Shown: piece after piece, positions 31,465-41,739 of the stretch | Numbering within the stretch: the stretch's first letter is position 1 | Layout: every line of letters starts with the position of its first letter | Source: Phascolarctos cinereus | Lineage: Eukaryota > Chordata > Mammalia > Diprotodontia > Phascolarctidae | Assembly (NCBI RefSeq): GCF_002099425.1 | Contig: NW_018343982.1 | Span: 9,459,501-9,523,500 of the forward strand | Direction of reading: 5' to 3' | DNA length: 64,000 nucleotides | The notes under the pieces: generated by a model | The model's database searches: none | Seen by the model: only the letters and a program-made list of their open reading frames with translations | What the model was told of the DNA's origin: nothing | Translations under genes and position numbers: made by a program

Positions 31465-31718
31465 CATGTTTGTTGTTGTTGAGTTGTTTTTAAGTTGTGT
31501 CTGACTCTTCATGACCCAGTTTGGGGTTTTATTGGGAGAGATACTAAGTGGTTTGCTATTTCCTTCTCCAGCTCACTTTACAGATGAGGAAATGAGGCAA
31601 ACAAGGTTAAATGACTTGCCCAGGGTCACACAGCTATTAAGTGTCTGAGATTTGAACTCAAGATGAGTTTTCCTGATTCCAGTCTGGGTACTCTATTCAC
31701 TGCACCTAGCTGTCCATA
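31465..31718 (-). mobile_element. Near full-length tRNA-derived SINE
   Basis: 'ttgttgttgttgagttgttt', 'gtctgactcttcatgaccca', 'ccttctccagctcactttac', 'gacttgcccagggtcacaca' and 'cactgcacctagctgtcc'. Both the 3' (ACA)n-type end and the tRNA-like head are present. Confidence 0.85.
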
Positions 31719-31739
31719 TAAAACAAAGAAGAAAAAAAA

Positions 31740-31940
31740 TGATTCAGTACTAAGTAATCTTATATAGGCAATGAATACTACACGCTGCCAGGGGTGGTAT
31801 CATTAAGGTGGCAGCAGTCAAAGGAGACTTCATTGAGGAAGTGGAACTTTGAGCTGAGCTTTGAAGGGTGATCAGGAGTCAGATCAGGAGAAACAGTGGA
31901 GGAGGGATGAAATTCCAGGCAGGGAGGAAAGTCTGAGCAA
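31740..31940 (+). repeat. Old dispersed repeat, end section
   Basis: 'ggagacttcattgaggaagt', 'gagctgagctttgaagggtg', 'gatgaaattccaggcaggga' and 'tgagcaaaggcttggag' are the end section of the 'ccaggcactgtgctaag' repeat. Confidence 0.55.
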
Positions 31941-32284
31941 AGGCTTGGAGCTGGATATCTTTGGTAGACATAAAGAGTCACTTTTAGCTATGTTTCACTT
32001 ATACTTCCCTTTGTCACTGATACTGTCCTGTCACATAGGCTTAGCTGAAGGACTCTGAATTGAAATCAGGTGATGAGAGTGATAACGAGCTGTTTCTTCA
32101 TCTCTCACTATTCCCCTCAAAGCACTTAACCCTTTGCCCAAAACATAACATGTTTCCAAAACTTAGATATTTGCTTTAGTATGTTATTTAGCATGGATTG
32201 TTTTTCTTTGCCTGGGATTCTGAAGACTCATATCTTCTTGCCCGGTTTGAACAGTATATCCAGCAAAGAACAAAGTTGTTCTGG

Positions 32285-32365
32285 TAATGTGTCGGGTGCT
32301 GTATAGATGCTGGGGATACAAAGGCAGAAATTAAAGTCCCTGCCTCCAAGGAGCTTATGATCTAC
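32285..32365 (+). repeat. Old dispersed repeat, middle section
   Basis: 'gtgtcgggtgctgtatagat', 'gctggggatacaaaggcaga' and 'ctgcctccaaggagcttatg'. Confidence 0.55.
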
Positions 32366-32579
32366 TTAGGGGAAATATTTGAAGGGATAAATTACTAGAA
32401 ATAATCTTGTTTTATTTTTTTTCAGTGTGAACAGTATAAACAATTTTGGGGGCATAGAGAAAGACATGCCTTTCCAGTGAACAGTGCTTCTGTGGAAGTG
32501 AGTATCGGACACAAGGTCTGAAGGCTTTGATTTGAGGCTGCCTCTTCTGATATTGGGGATCAAAGTTTTAGAGCTCCAA

Positions 32580-32820
32580 AAGACCTCGGAATCCACCCAC
32601 TCATTTAATCCCCGGAGAAACTGAGGTCACAAGGGGTTGTGACATGCTCAGTTACTCAGCTGCTAAACAGCAGTCAGGAATCAAACCTGGTCTTCTGACT
32701 AAATCCACTTCTGAGAGCCTCATTTCCTTATCAGTAAAATGGGGATGGCAAACAGCCTATCCCACAGAGTTGTTGTGAGGAACAGATGAGACAACTGGTA
32801 AACAATGTTTTCTAACTCTA
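32580..32820. repeat. MIR relics, inverted then forward
   Basis: 32595-32700 is an inverted core ('aatccccggagaaactgagg', 'gactcagctgctaaacagc'-like). 32710-32815 is a forward one ('cctcatttccttatcagtaa', 'aatggggatggcaaac', 'agttgttgtgaggaac'). Confidence 0.5.
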
Positions 32821-32834
32821 AAACTCTTTAGCTA

Positions 32835-32960
32835 TCTACATATGCATACACATGCATATATATGTGCATACATTATGTATACACTAGTATATGCACACAA
32901 AGATACATAAATGTATGTATGTACACATACATGTATATGTGTATTAACAGACATGTATAC
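32835..32960. repeat. (CATA)/(TATG)-rich simple repeat
   Basis: Alternating purine-pyrimidine sequence such as 'catatgcatacacatgcat' and 'atgtatgtatgtacacatac'. The Cys/Tyr/His-rich minus-strand frame over it is an artefact. Confidence 0.8.
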
Positions 32961-33203
32961 ATCTAGGTGCAATTGTAAAAGACCTTTATAACTGAACAAT
33001 AGGTTTTGCAGACAGAGAGCCAAAATCAGAGTGATCACCAGCCAGGTGATCCCCAGGAGAGATCCATGCTGATGCCAACGTGATCAGAGCCAGTTAGGGA
33101 GGACGGCTGATGTGGGGTCAGAGTTGTCCTCTCAGTTCTATAACTTGAGCCCCAGAAGAAAGTATCCTGTGACCAGTGCCCATAGACATCGAAGGTATGG
33201 CTA

Positions 33204-33427
33204 AGCCTGGCATGGCGGCAGGTCTCTCGAGTTCAGAGTTTCTGAGTTGCAGGAGGCTAAAACACAATGAGTGTCCAGCAGGTTGCCTAAGGAGGGGAGA
33301 CTTGGCCCAGGTCAGAAATGAGCAGGTTCAAGTTCCTGTGCCAATCAGAGTAGGATCTGTTCATGAGTGGACCCTACGTGTCCAGCCTGAGCAACATAGA
33401 AAGATTCACTCTTAAAAAAAAAAAAAA
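33204..33427 (+). pseudogene. 7SL RNA retropseudogene
   Basis: Reads as a rearranged copy of the signal recognition particle RNA. The start 'gcctggcatggcggca' corresponds to 7SL 'gccgggcgcggtggcg'. The middle has 'ggttgcctaaggaggg' and 'ggcccaggtcagaaatgagc', and the end has 'tccagcctgagcaacatag' and 'agattcactctt' in place of '...gcgagaccccgtctc'. A 14-base A-tail at 33414-33427 points to LINE-1-mediated reverse transcription. Two internal segments of normal 7SL (about 300 nt) are missing, so it cannot be a functional SRP RNA. No clear target duplication is seen. The open frame across it is meaningless. Confidence 0.88.
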
Positions 33428-33439
33428 GGATACGTCTTG

Positions 33440-34600
33440 AATATGAATTCTAGGGAAAGAGGGATGGAAGGGGAACCAAGAAATTAGTGTTCAACCTTAG
33501 TTCTGATGTGTGCTGTTTAACATCAGAAAAGTCACTTGATCTCTACTGATACTTCTGTAAAATGGGAGTGATTAGGGCCCTTATGAGGATAACTGCAAAA
33601 CTCTGAGGATCACAGATTTAGAGTTGGAATGGACCTCAGACAGTCCAATGCCTTCATCTTGTAGATGTAAGAACTTATGGCCAGAAGTCTAAGGGATATA
33701 ATCAAGTACTTCAAAGCCTTTGAGAAAGCTCGGTTAGTCAGTTTCCCCTACTAAGAAAAATAAGAGTATTAGAGATTGTTTAATAATAAGTATTCTGTCT
33801 AATGACCAGAGTAAATTAATACGAGGTATGTCTATAGGCACTAACCATCTTGGGTAAAAAGAATTTAAGTTTGTCACAAATAATGTATTTTTGATAACTA
33901 GCTGTTTGAAAAAATCAAGAGGTTGGTTTAAAAAAAAGTTTGGTCAATTTTTATGTTTCTGGTTTAATTTCATTACTCTCCACTTTTCTTTCTCCCAGTC
34001 CTGCCTTAAAAGTCACTTGTATATGTAGCAGGAGGCTTTCTGATAAAGTTTAGGGGTTTAAAAAGAGTTAAATAAGACAGAAAATTCATGTGTCAAATTT
34101 ACTTTGGCAGAAAACCACTTCCAGAATGTTTGAAACTATGTCAGCCTCCTCCAAAGACCAGAACATTCTCCAAAGCTTTTGGGTGTTGGGTTGCAATCAG
34201 TTACTCTTTCCAAATGTTCGGCTGAATTTCTGTCATGCCTTAAGAATGGCAAAATCACAGATAAAGACCATGTAAAACTTGGGTGCTCCTCGCTGCAGGC
34301 TACTCACCATGGACCAAAAATTTACAGGGAGGCCTAATTATTTGAAAATCATTTCAGTGAAAATTATTCTCTTTCATCTCATTACAAAAACAGAGGAAGA
34401 TTATAGGGAAAGAAGTCCATGAAATTTCAAGATATTCTCTTCCAAAATGAAATTGGAAGGAGTTTATACAAGGTTAGGGATGGTTAATATCAAGAATACG
34501 TTGCTAAGAAGGAGCAACAGTTTTTTTTCAATTAATTTTGTCTTATCCCATTGATCATTGATTGTACTATCATTGCAAGGAAGGAATAAGGCCTTAAAGA
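33440..34600. other. Mostly unrecognised sequence
   Basis: A short forward MIR piece may lie at 33510-33590 ('aaaagtcacttgatctctac', 'gtaaaatgggagtg'), followed by 'ttagagttggaatggacctc' at 33620. The remainder is AT-rich with no identified feature. Confidence 0.45.
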
Positions 34601-34604
34601 CCCC

Positions 34605-34925
34605 TAAAGAATCATAGATCCAAAGATGAAAAGGACCTCAGAGGTCATCTAGTCCAACCGAATCATTTTACTGATGAGGAAATTGAATGTCCATGTGTGT
34701 AGCTTGGCCAAGGTCACACTGCAAATGAGGAGCAGAGGAAGAATTTGCACCTCCCTCCCCTCCGTACCATATTTCTTAAAAAGCTCATAATGTTATCAAA
34801 CATTAGACTCAGAAGGGGTCTTCCAAGTCATCTAGTACCAGTCTCTCCTTTCACAAATGACAAAGTTGAGTTCCAGGGAGAGGCAGCAACTTGCCTTATC
34901 TCTCATGGGTAGTAAACATAGAGCA
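34605..34925 (-). repeat. Two MIR-related SINE relics
   Basis: The first (34605-34760) has 'gaatcatagatccaaagatg', 'aggtcatctagtccaaccga' and 'ctgatgaggaaattgaatg'. The second (34795-34925) has 'cattagactcagaaggggtc' and 'ccaagtcatctagtacc'. Both are in inverted order. Confidence 0.6.
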
Positions 34926-34989
34926 AGTCAAATTCTCATGAACTGAGTATCCAAGAAGCAATTAAATACTGGTTGCAACATTTATATAC

Positions 34990-35095
34990 TTTCAGTTGAC
35001 AGTCAACAAGTATTTACTATGTGCCAGGCACTGTGCTAAGCACTGGGAATAAATCTATAAGCAAGGTGCTCACATTCTAATGGGGGGAGAAAAGG
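34990..35095 (+). repeat. Old dispersed repeat, start section
   Basis: 'tatttactatgtgccaggca', 'ctgtgctaagcactgggaat' and 'ctcacattctaatgggggga'. Confidence 0.65.
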
Positions 35096-35129
35096 AATTT
35101 TGAGACCTGAGCCAATCAGCTCACAGCAA

Positions 35130-35300
35130 CTTGAGAGTCAATGTGATAGAGTGGAAAGACTATTGAACTCTAAGTTAGGAGACTTGGTTCCCGTCTTGCT
35201 TCTGGTTACTAATTCACTCCGTGTCCTTGTACAAACCATATACCCTTCCATGGCCCTTGTTTCCTTATTTGTATGTAAGGAGCCACAAAGCACATTGGTA
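35130..35300 (+). repeat. MIR-type relic
   Basis: 'atgtgatagagtggaaagac', 'ctaagttaggagacttggtt' and 'tcactccgtgtccttgtac' keep the forward MIR order; the end is lost. Confidence 0.5.
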
Positions 35301-35535
35301 TGGAACTTTTCCTTCATTGGTGGAGATCTATGAGCTATACCTGAATGAAAGGTAGGGAAGACTTGGTGAGAGCAGAAGAGAAGTGATCCTGGGTTCTTCT
35401 GGCTTCTAGCTTCAAGAGAGAAGATGGCCATTCCAACCTCTTTTCAGATCAGTGGAGGGAGACAAAGACTTTGGGAAGAAGCTTACATGAAGAACTTTGA
35501 TCATGTCCCCATTTACAACTTACTACACACAAGAG

Positions 35536-35734
35536 CAGGGGTGGGGAACCTTTGGCCTCAAAGCCACATGTGGCCACATACTTAAGTATGGCCCTTTGAC
35601 TGAATTCAGACTTCAGAGAACAAATCCTCTTGATAAAAAGATTTGTTCTATAGAACTTAGATTCAGTTAAAAGGCCACACCCAAGGATCTAGAAGGCCAT
35701 ATGTGGCCTCAAGGCCACAGGTTCCCCACCCCTG
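35536..35734. mobile_element. hAT-type foldback MITE, copy 3
   Basis: 199 bp with terminal inverted repeats 'caggggtggggaacctttgg' and the inverse of 'caggggtggggaacctgtgg'. Flanking octamers 'cacaagag' (35528-35535) and 'cactaggg' (35735-35742) agree at six of eight bases. The arms pair through 'gaacaaatc'/'gatttgttc' around a loop of about 13 nt. It is the longest of the three copies. Confidence 0.85.
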
Positions 35735-35749
35735 CACTAGGGTCTTTGA

Positions 35750-36770
35750 GGAATTTCCTCTTGGGTAAGATCTGGGACTTTCTTTCTCAGTTGAGTTGAG
35801 GTATCTTGTTCCCAATGGTATTGCCTCGTATATTTTCTCATATGTATTTTTTTTTCTGATTTCTGTTTTGCTATTGACTTGAATGAGTTTCTTTGCTGTT
35901 TGCTTTGTGTGTTCGTTGTGGAACTGGAATTTGGTGGAAGAGAGTCAAGTGTTGGATATAAAGTTTGCACCCAATTAATGAATAGCGATCAAAAGTTAAT
36001 CTTGAACCCTGAAGTTATTTCTCCTAAACTAACAATATTTGAGGGAGCAGATAGAGCTCATTCTAGTCAGTATTCCCTCTCTCAGAAGAAAGCAGAGTGT
36101 CGAGCCTCTGACCTCAATGCCCTGCTTCCCTTTCTAGAATGAATTCTCCCTTGGAGAAGTGTGGGGGTAGAAGATGCTAAAGATGTCTATTCTTGCCTTC
36201 TTGTGAGCCACATTGAGACAGCCACTACATACATTATCTTCCAGGGACTTTGCTACAGAGACTAGGTAGAATGGAAGATATGTGAGTGCTAATGGGCATG
36301 CATTACTCAGAGTCTTCCAGGGCTTTTGACTTTAGAGGGAACTTCTTTCCAGGAGAGAAGCTATTTGGCTGAGACAGAGAGAAGAAAGGCTATATTCAGG
36401 TCTTGGCTTCTCCTGCTAAGTGAGAAGAGAAAGGGCATAGCATGTGGTTCCCTTGCAATGGAAAATAAATGATCAAACTGGGAATGGAAGCAAAGCACTA
36501 AACAGATGAGTGAAAATGTGATTGGATGAGCTAACAAAAGCAGACTGTAGTGGAGATCAGACCTATTCATACCGACAGATTGGAGCTGGTGAGACTTCTG
36601 GAGACCAGTCCACAGCACCTGTCTTCTCTCAATTCCTTAGAGTGCACTACTCCCCCTCTCACTTTTCCCTTCAACTAGTGAGGAGAAAGGGACAGAGATT
36701 CAACCTTAACTCAGCCTCACATGCCATCACTGCCTCCTATAGAGCACTTTAATGCTTGTTTATATTTCTA
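35750..36770. other. No recognisable feature
   Basis: Several overlapping frames on both strands (35737-35970, 35879-36142, 36361-36752) give no recognisable domain. No repeat identified. Confidence 0.45.
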
Positions 36771-36779
36771 TGCAAGTTA

Positions 36780-37671
36780 CAGTCAAACCTCAACTTTCAC
36801 AGAAGTAACATTCCTAGAAAACAGTGTAAATATTGATACATCGAACCTATGGGAAATAGGTGGTTACGTTTCTGTGACCACCAAAAACTGTAATCTTTTG
36901 CTAGAGATTGCTGAAAATACACATTTCTGCACACAGTTCTTTATACCAAAACATTAATTTTTATAACATGTACTTTTCCTTACACAGTAACATGAAAAAA
37001 GCTTATAAAATGCAGTACACAAAATAAAATTGAGAACATGCAAAACATTTTTTCTCGCTAAGAATTCCCTAGAATTGGGGCAGCTAGGTGATGCAGTGGA
37101 TAGAGCACCAGGGCCTGGAGTCAGGAGACCTGAGTTCCAATCAGACCGCAGACCAGACCAAACACTTGATACTTATTAGCTGTGTGACCCTGGGCAAGTC
37201 ACTTAATCTCAATTACCTTAAAAAAAAAAAGGTAGGAGGGAAAGAATTCCCTAGAATTCTGTGACCTTTCATGCTAACATCTCAATAACAACAAAAACAA
37301 AAACAAAACATTGATTTCACATAATACCATACTGCTGTAAACCTCTCTACTTTTGCTGCCCTCTGAAAACCAATGGAGAGGTTGCTAGGACTTTAGTCAC
37401 TGCTGTCAGAAGGCTCCAAGGCTGACACTGATATCACCTCTGACATTCCAAATGCACAGGGAGCTTCTTACAACAAGACCAGTAAAGTGCCTGGTAGGGT
37501 ACCAGCCACTCCACAAACTGGCATGTATCCTGTCTCTGATTTTATTTTCTCTATTGTGCATAGCCTCGCATTGCACATTGCCAATGTAAGACTGAAAAGG
37601 AGGTTACTAATAAAATCATTCAAATACCTGAAGTACCAAAAATTAAACACAAGAATATTGAGGGTTGACTG
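36780..37671. mobile_element. Tigger/pogo-like DNA transposon, non-autonomous, with a nested SINE
   Basis: Terminal inverted repeats: 'cagtcaaacctcaacttt' at the left and the inverse of 'cagtcaaccctcaatatt' at the right. Each is flanked by TA (36778-36779, 37672-37673), the target site of Tc1/mariner and pogo elements. Subtracting the 165-bp SINE and its second 17-bp target copy leaves about 710 bp, far too short for a Tigger transposase, and no transposase motif is visible. Either an internally deleted derivative or a MITE. Confidence 0.75.
37077..37241 (+). mobile_element. tRNA-derived SINE with perfect 17-bp target duplication
   Basis: 'ggggcagctaggtgatgcag', 'ggcctggagtcaggagacct', 'ttagctgtgtgaccctgggc' and an A-tail at about 37220-37231. 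The duplication 'aagaattccctagaatt' is perfect (37060-37076 and 37242-37258). It lies inside the Tigger-like element and is therefore younger. Confidence 0.93.
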
Positions 37672-37679
37672 TATATAGA

Positions 37680-38105
37680 CATTTATAATTATTTCAGTCT
37701 AGTTGTAAGTACAAAGTTTGAGATCAAGAGCAGGGAAGGTAACCCAAAAAGGGAGAAGAGATTTTCTACCACATCAGACTGGGGAGGTTGGTGACAAGTT
37801 GATTGTAAAGGCAGTGTCTTCAATTTTATTAATATCCCAAAACCTATTCATTCATACCTAGACTACCTTTTGAACTGGTAGAGACTTAAGCTGGAAACAA
37901 GCTAGTAGCAGTGAGAGATGGACATTCGTATCCTTGCTGATATGATAATCATACTTAGCACATAGCCCTCCCCTCCACTCCAATCTATATATATAAGATG
38001 GGTGGGTTGAATTAAGATCTTTAAGGTTCCTTCTTTTTCTGACTTAGGACACTCTGTAATTTATCTTCCAATCTAATATTTTAACTAAAACTGTTCTTCC
38101 CAATG
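37680..38105. other. No recognisable feature
   Basis: AT-rich sequence. No repeat or gene identified. Confidence 0.45.
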
Positions 38106-38109
38106 TTGA

Positions 38110-38530
38110 TTGTTAAATTTAATGACTTTTTGTCAATCCTTATCCTTCTTGACCTCTCTGTAGTCTCTGACACTGTCAATCACTTGCTTTTAGGTTTTCA
38201 TAATAGTGAGCTCTCCTGACTGTTCTCTTATATATCCTCATCACTTACCATACACCACTTACATAATCCTATATCTTACCACTCCTTATCAGTCTCCTTT
38301 TGTGGACCTTCATCTAGGACATGTCCAATAACCAGGGGGATACTCCCAAGGGTAGGAATTGTTTTCTGTTCCCAACCTCAACCCCCACTGCTAGTACCTT
38401 CCCTTTGAGATTACTCCCCATTGCACCATACATATTTTATAAATTGTCTCTGAAAATTAAGAATTCACCTGAAACTCTGTTTTCTGTCACTTTTCTCCAT
38501 TCTTTGTGCACTTTTCCTTTCCCAAGGTTA
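38110..38530 (+). repeat. L2 LINE fragment
   Basis: 'gacctctctgtagtctctga', 'cactgtcaatcacttgcttt' corresponds to the L2 'Leu-Ser-Ala-Ala-Phe-Asp-Thr-Val' coding region. '...tgagattactccccattgc...' follows near the 3' side. Frames are broken. Confidence 0.55.
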
Positions 38531-38700
38531 CATTCAATCAGTCAACAAACATTTATTAAGTGTTTATTATATGCCAGGAACTGTGCTAAGTGCTGAGGAT
38601 ACAAAGAAAGTAAAAAGAAAACCAACCCCCCCCCCCAAAACAGCACGGCCCCTGACCTTAAAGAGTTCACATTCTAATGGGAGGAGACAGCCTCAAAAAA
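38530..38700 (+). repeat. Old dispersed repeat, start section
   Basis: 'aacatttattaagtgtttat', 'atatgccaggaactgtgcta', 'agtgctgaggatacaaagaa' and 'agttcacattctaatgggag'. A C-run of nine interrupts it near 38628. Confidence 0.7.
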
Positions 38701-38759
38701 TTGTACATGTATATGGGGTAAATGGAAATGGAATGGAAATGGAAAGTGGAGGGAGGGGG

Positions 38760-39890
38760 ATGAGAGTGCTTGGTGGATTTTAAAGTAGATTCAAAGGCTT
38801 GGTGCTGTAATTTTTCCACCGGAATTCCCATTCTTGATTGTTTCACTGGCTCTGGGTCTGAGAGCTTCTTGGTAAGAGAGCAGCAAGGGCAGGTGAAATC
38901 CCACAGCTAAGAGCCTTGAGTACATGGCTTTCCAGGTAGGGAGCTATGGAGTCAATGCCCCAGATTTTCTTGGACACTCCTCTAAATCACTTCTGAATCA
39001 GCTTTCCTTTGTTTCTTAAAATAGGAGAGATTTGTTTTTGAGGTTTTTTTCCTTTTTTTCCTTTAATTGCAAAAAGGCATGGGGATATTAAGAATGAGAA
39101 GTAAGAGGATGGGGGATGGCAGTATGGGAAGAGGGGGCTTTGTATTGGTTATCAGACTTTATGTGAAAAAGCACCCAATTAAGTAAATAAAAAATGTAAG
39201 CTGTGTCGGGAAAAAATGCAAATAAGGCAGCTTAGGGGGGAAGACTGTAAGTGGTCCTGTGGTTAAAATTATGCTCTTGTTTATGGGGGAAATGGATTTC
39301 CAAAAAATCTGTATACAATTGGGTGAATTATGCAACCACCTATTACGTAATTGAATAACAACATAATCCCCCATAATGACAGTCAGGCCAAAGCCATAGA
39401 AAGTCTCAGGGTAGCTATGCAATTATTGTTTTCCTTGCTTGAACACTCAGGAATCCAGGATCTCAAAACATCTAGTCTATCCCACTTTGATGCTTTGGAA
39501 AGGAAAGTCATCAGCATCCTTTCCCCAAATTTAGATTCTCAGGATGTTTTTGGCATGAAAGGTTAGTTAAAAAAGAAGCCCTGAAAATAGAATCTGCTAT
39601 TTTTAATGACGACCAATGTTGTAAGCAGGGATTCTCCTGGAAGGCTTTTAGAGGAATAACACAGTTTGTAAAACTTGCCACAAATCCTTGTGCCAATCTG
39701 CAGAGACCATTTGGAAAACTCTTCTCCAAATTGTACTGATTTCCAAGAGGGGGAGAAATTCCAAAATGTAAGCAAAAGGTAAATGTAGTAAATTCTCAAT
39801 TTTCCACTTTGGGGATTTTCTGCAGTTTGGGATTTCTAATCAGGGATATGCAAGAGCCAGCTTAGAGCATCTCACAAGAGCTGAATGTAA
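38760..39890. other. No recognisable feature
   Basis: Frames at 39159-39422, 39351-39566 and 39511-39799 overlap on opposite strands and show no domain. No repeat identified. Confidence 0.45.
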
Positions 39891-39894
39891 AATT

Positions 39895-40145
39895 TTTAAT
39901 GTGAGCATTTACATCTCTGAATTTGCAAACACCACAAATCATGATTTGGTTTATTATTTTGATACTTGTCTAGACTTTAAAAAGTGATGGAGAAAATGTT
40001 AATAATGCATGTTAAACTTTTAAAAACTGTGTTGGGCATACATTCCTCCTACCCCAGACCCAGCTGTTAAACATTTACCAACATACTCCTAGTTGTCTTC
40101 CTACTACTACCCAGGCTGTTAATGGTAGGAATGAACCCAGAGAGT
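39895..40145 (+). repeat. Unclassified dispersed repeat, family A, copy 3
   Basis: 'aatgtgagcatttacatctc', 'ttattttgatacttgtctag', 'aaaaagtgatggagaaaatg', 'ttaataatgcatgttaaact', then a C-rich block and 'cccagctgttaaacatttac'. This is the most extended match to 5275-5490. The 'ttagtgtgagc' block near its start recurs at 1440 in copy 1. Confidence 0.55.
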
Positions 40146-40179
40146 GTCAGGGGCTGAGAAAGAATAAGTATTATGGGAA

Positions 40180-40480
40180 TCGATATCTATATTTATATCT
40201 ACATCTATAATTTCTATCTCTGTATCTATAACTATCCATATCTTTATCTTTTTTTTTAATTTTAGGCAATTAAGGTTAAGTGACTTGCCACACAGCTAGT
40301 AAGTGCCAAGTGTTTGGTCTGAGGCCAGATTTGAACTCAGGTCCTCCTGACTTCAGGGCCGGTGCTCTATCCACTGTGCCACCTAGCTGCCCCCATATCT
40401 TTATCTATATCTATGTCTATATCTATCTGTATCTATATGTCTATAGCTGTCTGTATCTGTGCCTATATCTTTATAATTAT
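40180..40480. repeat. (CTATAT)n-type microsatellite split by a SINE
   Basis: 'atctatatttatatctacat' type hexamers at 40180-40249 resume at 40394-40480 on the other side of an inserted SINE. Confidence 0.85.
40250..40393 (-). mobile_element. tRNA-derived SINE inserted in a microsatellite
   Basis: T-run, 'aaggttaagtgacttgccac', 'acagctagtaagtgccaagt', 'gatttgaactcaggtcctcc' and 'ccacctagctgcccc'. The target duplication 'catatctttatct' is perfect (40237-40249 and 40394-40406), though the surrounding repeat makes a chance match easier. Confidence 0.88.
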
Positions 40481-40574
40481 ATCATTGATGTGGTTGTGTA
40501 CGTACTTTCCAAAGTTAGGAATGTCAATGACTTTTGGATTATCTATAAAACTGCACTGACAATGAGCCTAGTTT

Positions 40575-41090
40575 AGGCCCCTTGCCTGACCTATTGCAGT
40601 AGCCTCGTAATATCCCCTTGCTTCTCATCTAGCCTTTTTCCAACTGAAGCATCCATCCATCAATCAATCAAACATTTATTAGATGTCTACTGTGTTTCAG
40701 TCACTATATGAGGTGCTAGAAATATAGATAAATGGTGATTCAATCTTGGTCAACAAGGAACTTACTTCTAATTGTAGTCCAAATGGATATTCCTAAAATA
40801 CAAATCTGTCCATATCACAATTCTACTCAACAATCTTAGGTGGTTCCCTATGGTCTCTAAATAGAGTAGACTATAATGTATTTAGACTGGCCTTTAAAGT
40901 CTACTATTATCTGGCCACCACCTACCTTTTCCATCTTATTTTATATTATTCTCCTTCACCCATTCTCTGTTCTAGGTAAACTGACTTGTAATTTGTTCTC
41001 CATATACAGCACTCTAACTTTCACCTTTGTGATTTTATATAGTGGTACCCAATCTAGAATGTAACTCTTCCACATTCTATCCATGGGTGG
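40575..41090 (+). repeat. L2 LINE fragment interrupted by the old dispersed repeat
   Basis: 'ctattgcagtagcctcgtaa' before and 'aaatctgtccatatcacaat', 'ctttaaagtctactattatc', 'tggccaccacctaccttttc' after follow L2 3' order. 40655-40770 ('aaacatttattagatgtcta', 'ggaacttacttctaattgt') is an insertion of the 'ccaggcactgtgctaag' repeat. Confidence 0.6.
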
Positions 41091-41262
41091 ATACAGCACA
41101 TTTTATTATGTTGTACACACAGTAACTTTTATTTAAGTCAGACATTGATTGAATACTCAGTTATAATGGATGATTTTTTTTATTCATCAAACATACTAAA
41201 GAAACTAAAACTTAGCTAAACTATTTTTTAAACTAATAACTAAGATTTACTTAAAAGTAAAT

Positions 41263-41540
41263 GGCAGCTAGGTGGTTCAGTGGATGGAACCTGGTGCCTG
41301 GAGTCAGGAAGACCTGAGTTCAAATTTGACCTCCGCTACTTGCTAGCTGTGTGACCCTGGAAAGTTGCTTAAGCTCTGTTTGTATCAGTTTCCTCATCTG
41401 TAAAATAAGGATAATAGCAGTAGGTAGGTGCTACCTCTCAGGGTTGTTGTGAGGCTCAAATGAGATCATTGTAAAGGACTTACGTAGTCTGACATGTGGC
41501 ACATAGGAAGCACTATATAAATGTTAATTGTTATTATTAA
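41263..41540 (+). mobile_element. tRNA-headed composite SINE
   Basis: 'ggcagctaggtggttcagtg', 'ggagtcaggaagacctgagt', 'tgctagctgtgtgaccctgg', 'tcagtttcctcatctgtaaa', 'agggttgttgtgaggctcaa' and 'gcactatataaatgttaatt'. Same layout as 6845-7125. Confidence 0.8.
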
Positions 41541-41739
41541 ATATACATTTTTCAAAGGTATCATATGATCATATCGTATCAAAATCTTTCCTTACCCATA
41601 AAATGCAAAACAACCTTTTCACCTTTATCTTCTTGGTTCACTTAGCATCTTCACTTCTGGGTCATGAGATCTTAGCTACATACTTTGTTATGAGGAGGCT
41701 ACAATGGAGTTTATTTTTGTTATTATTATTTTTAGGTTA

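Noticed and set aside
33176-33415. 79-codon plus-strand frame
   Set aside because: It crosses the 7SL pseudogene, whose RNA similarity explains the sequence.
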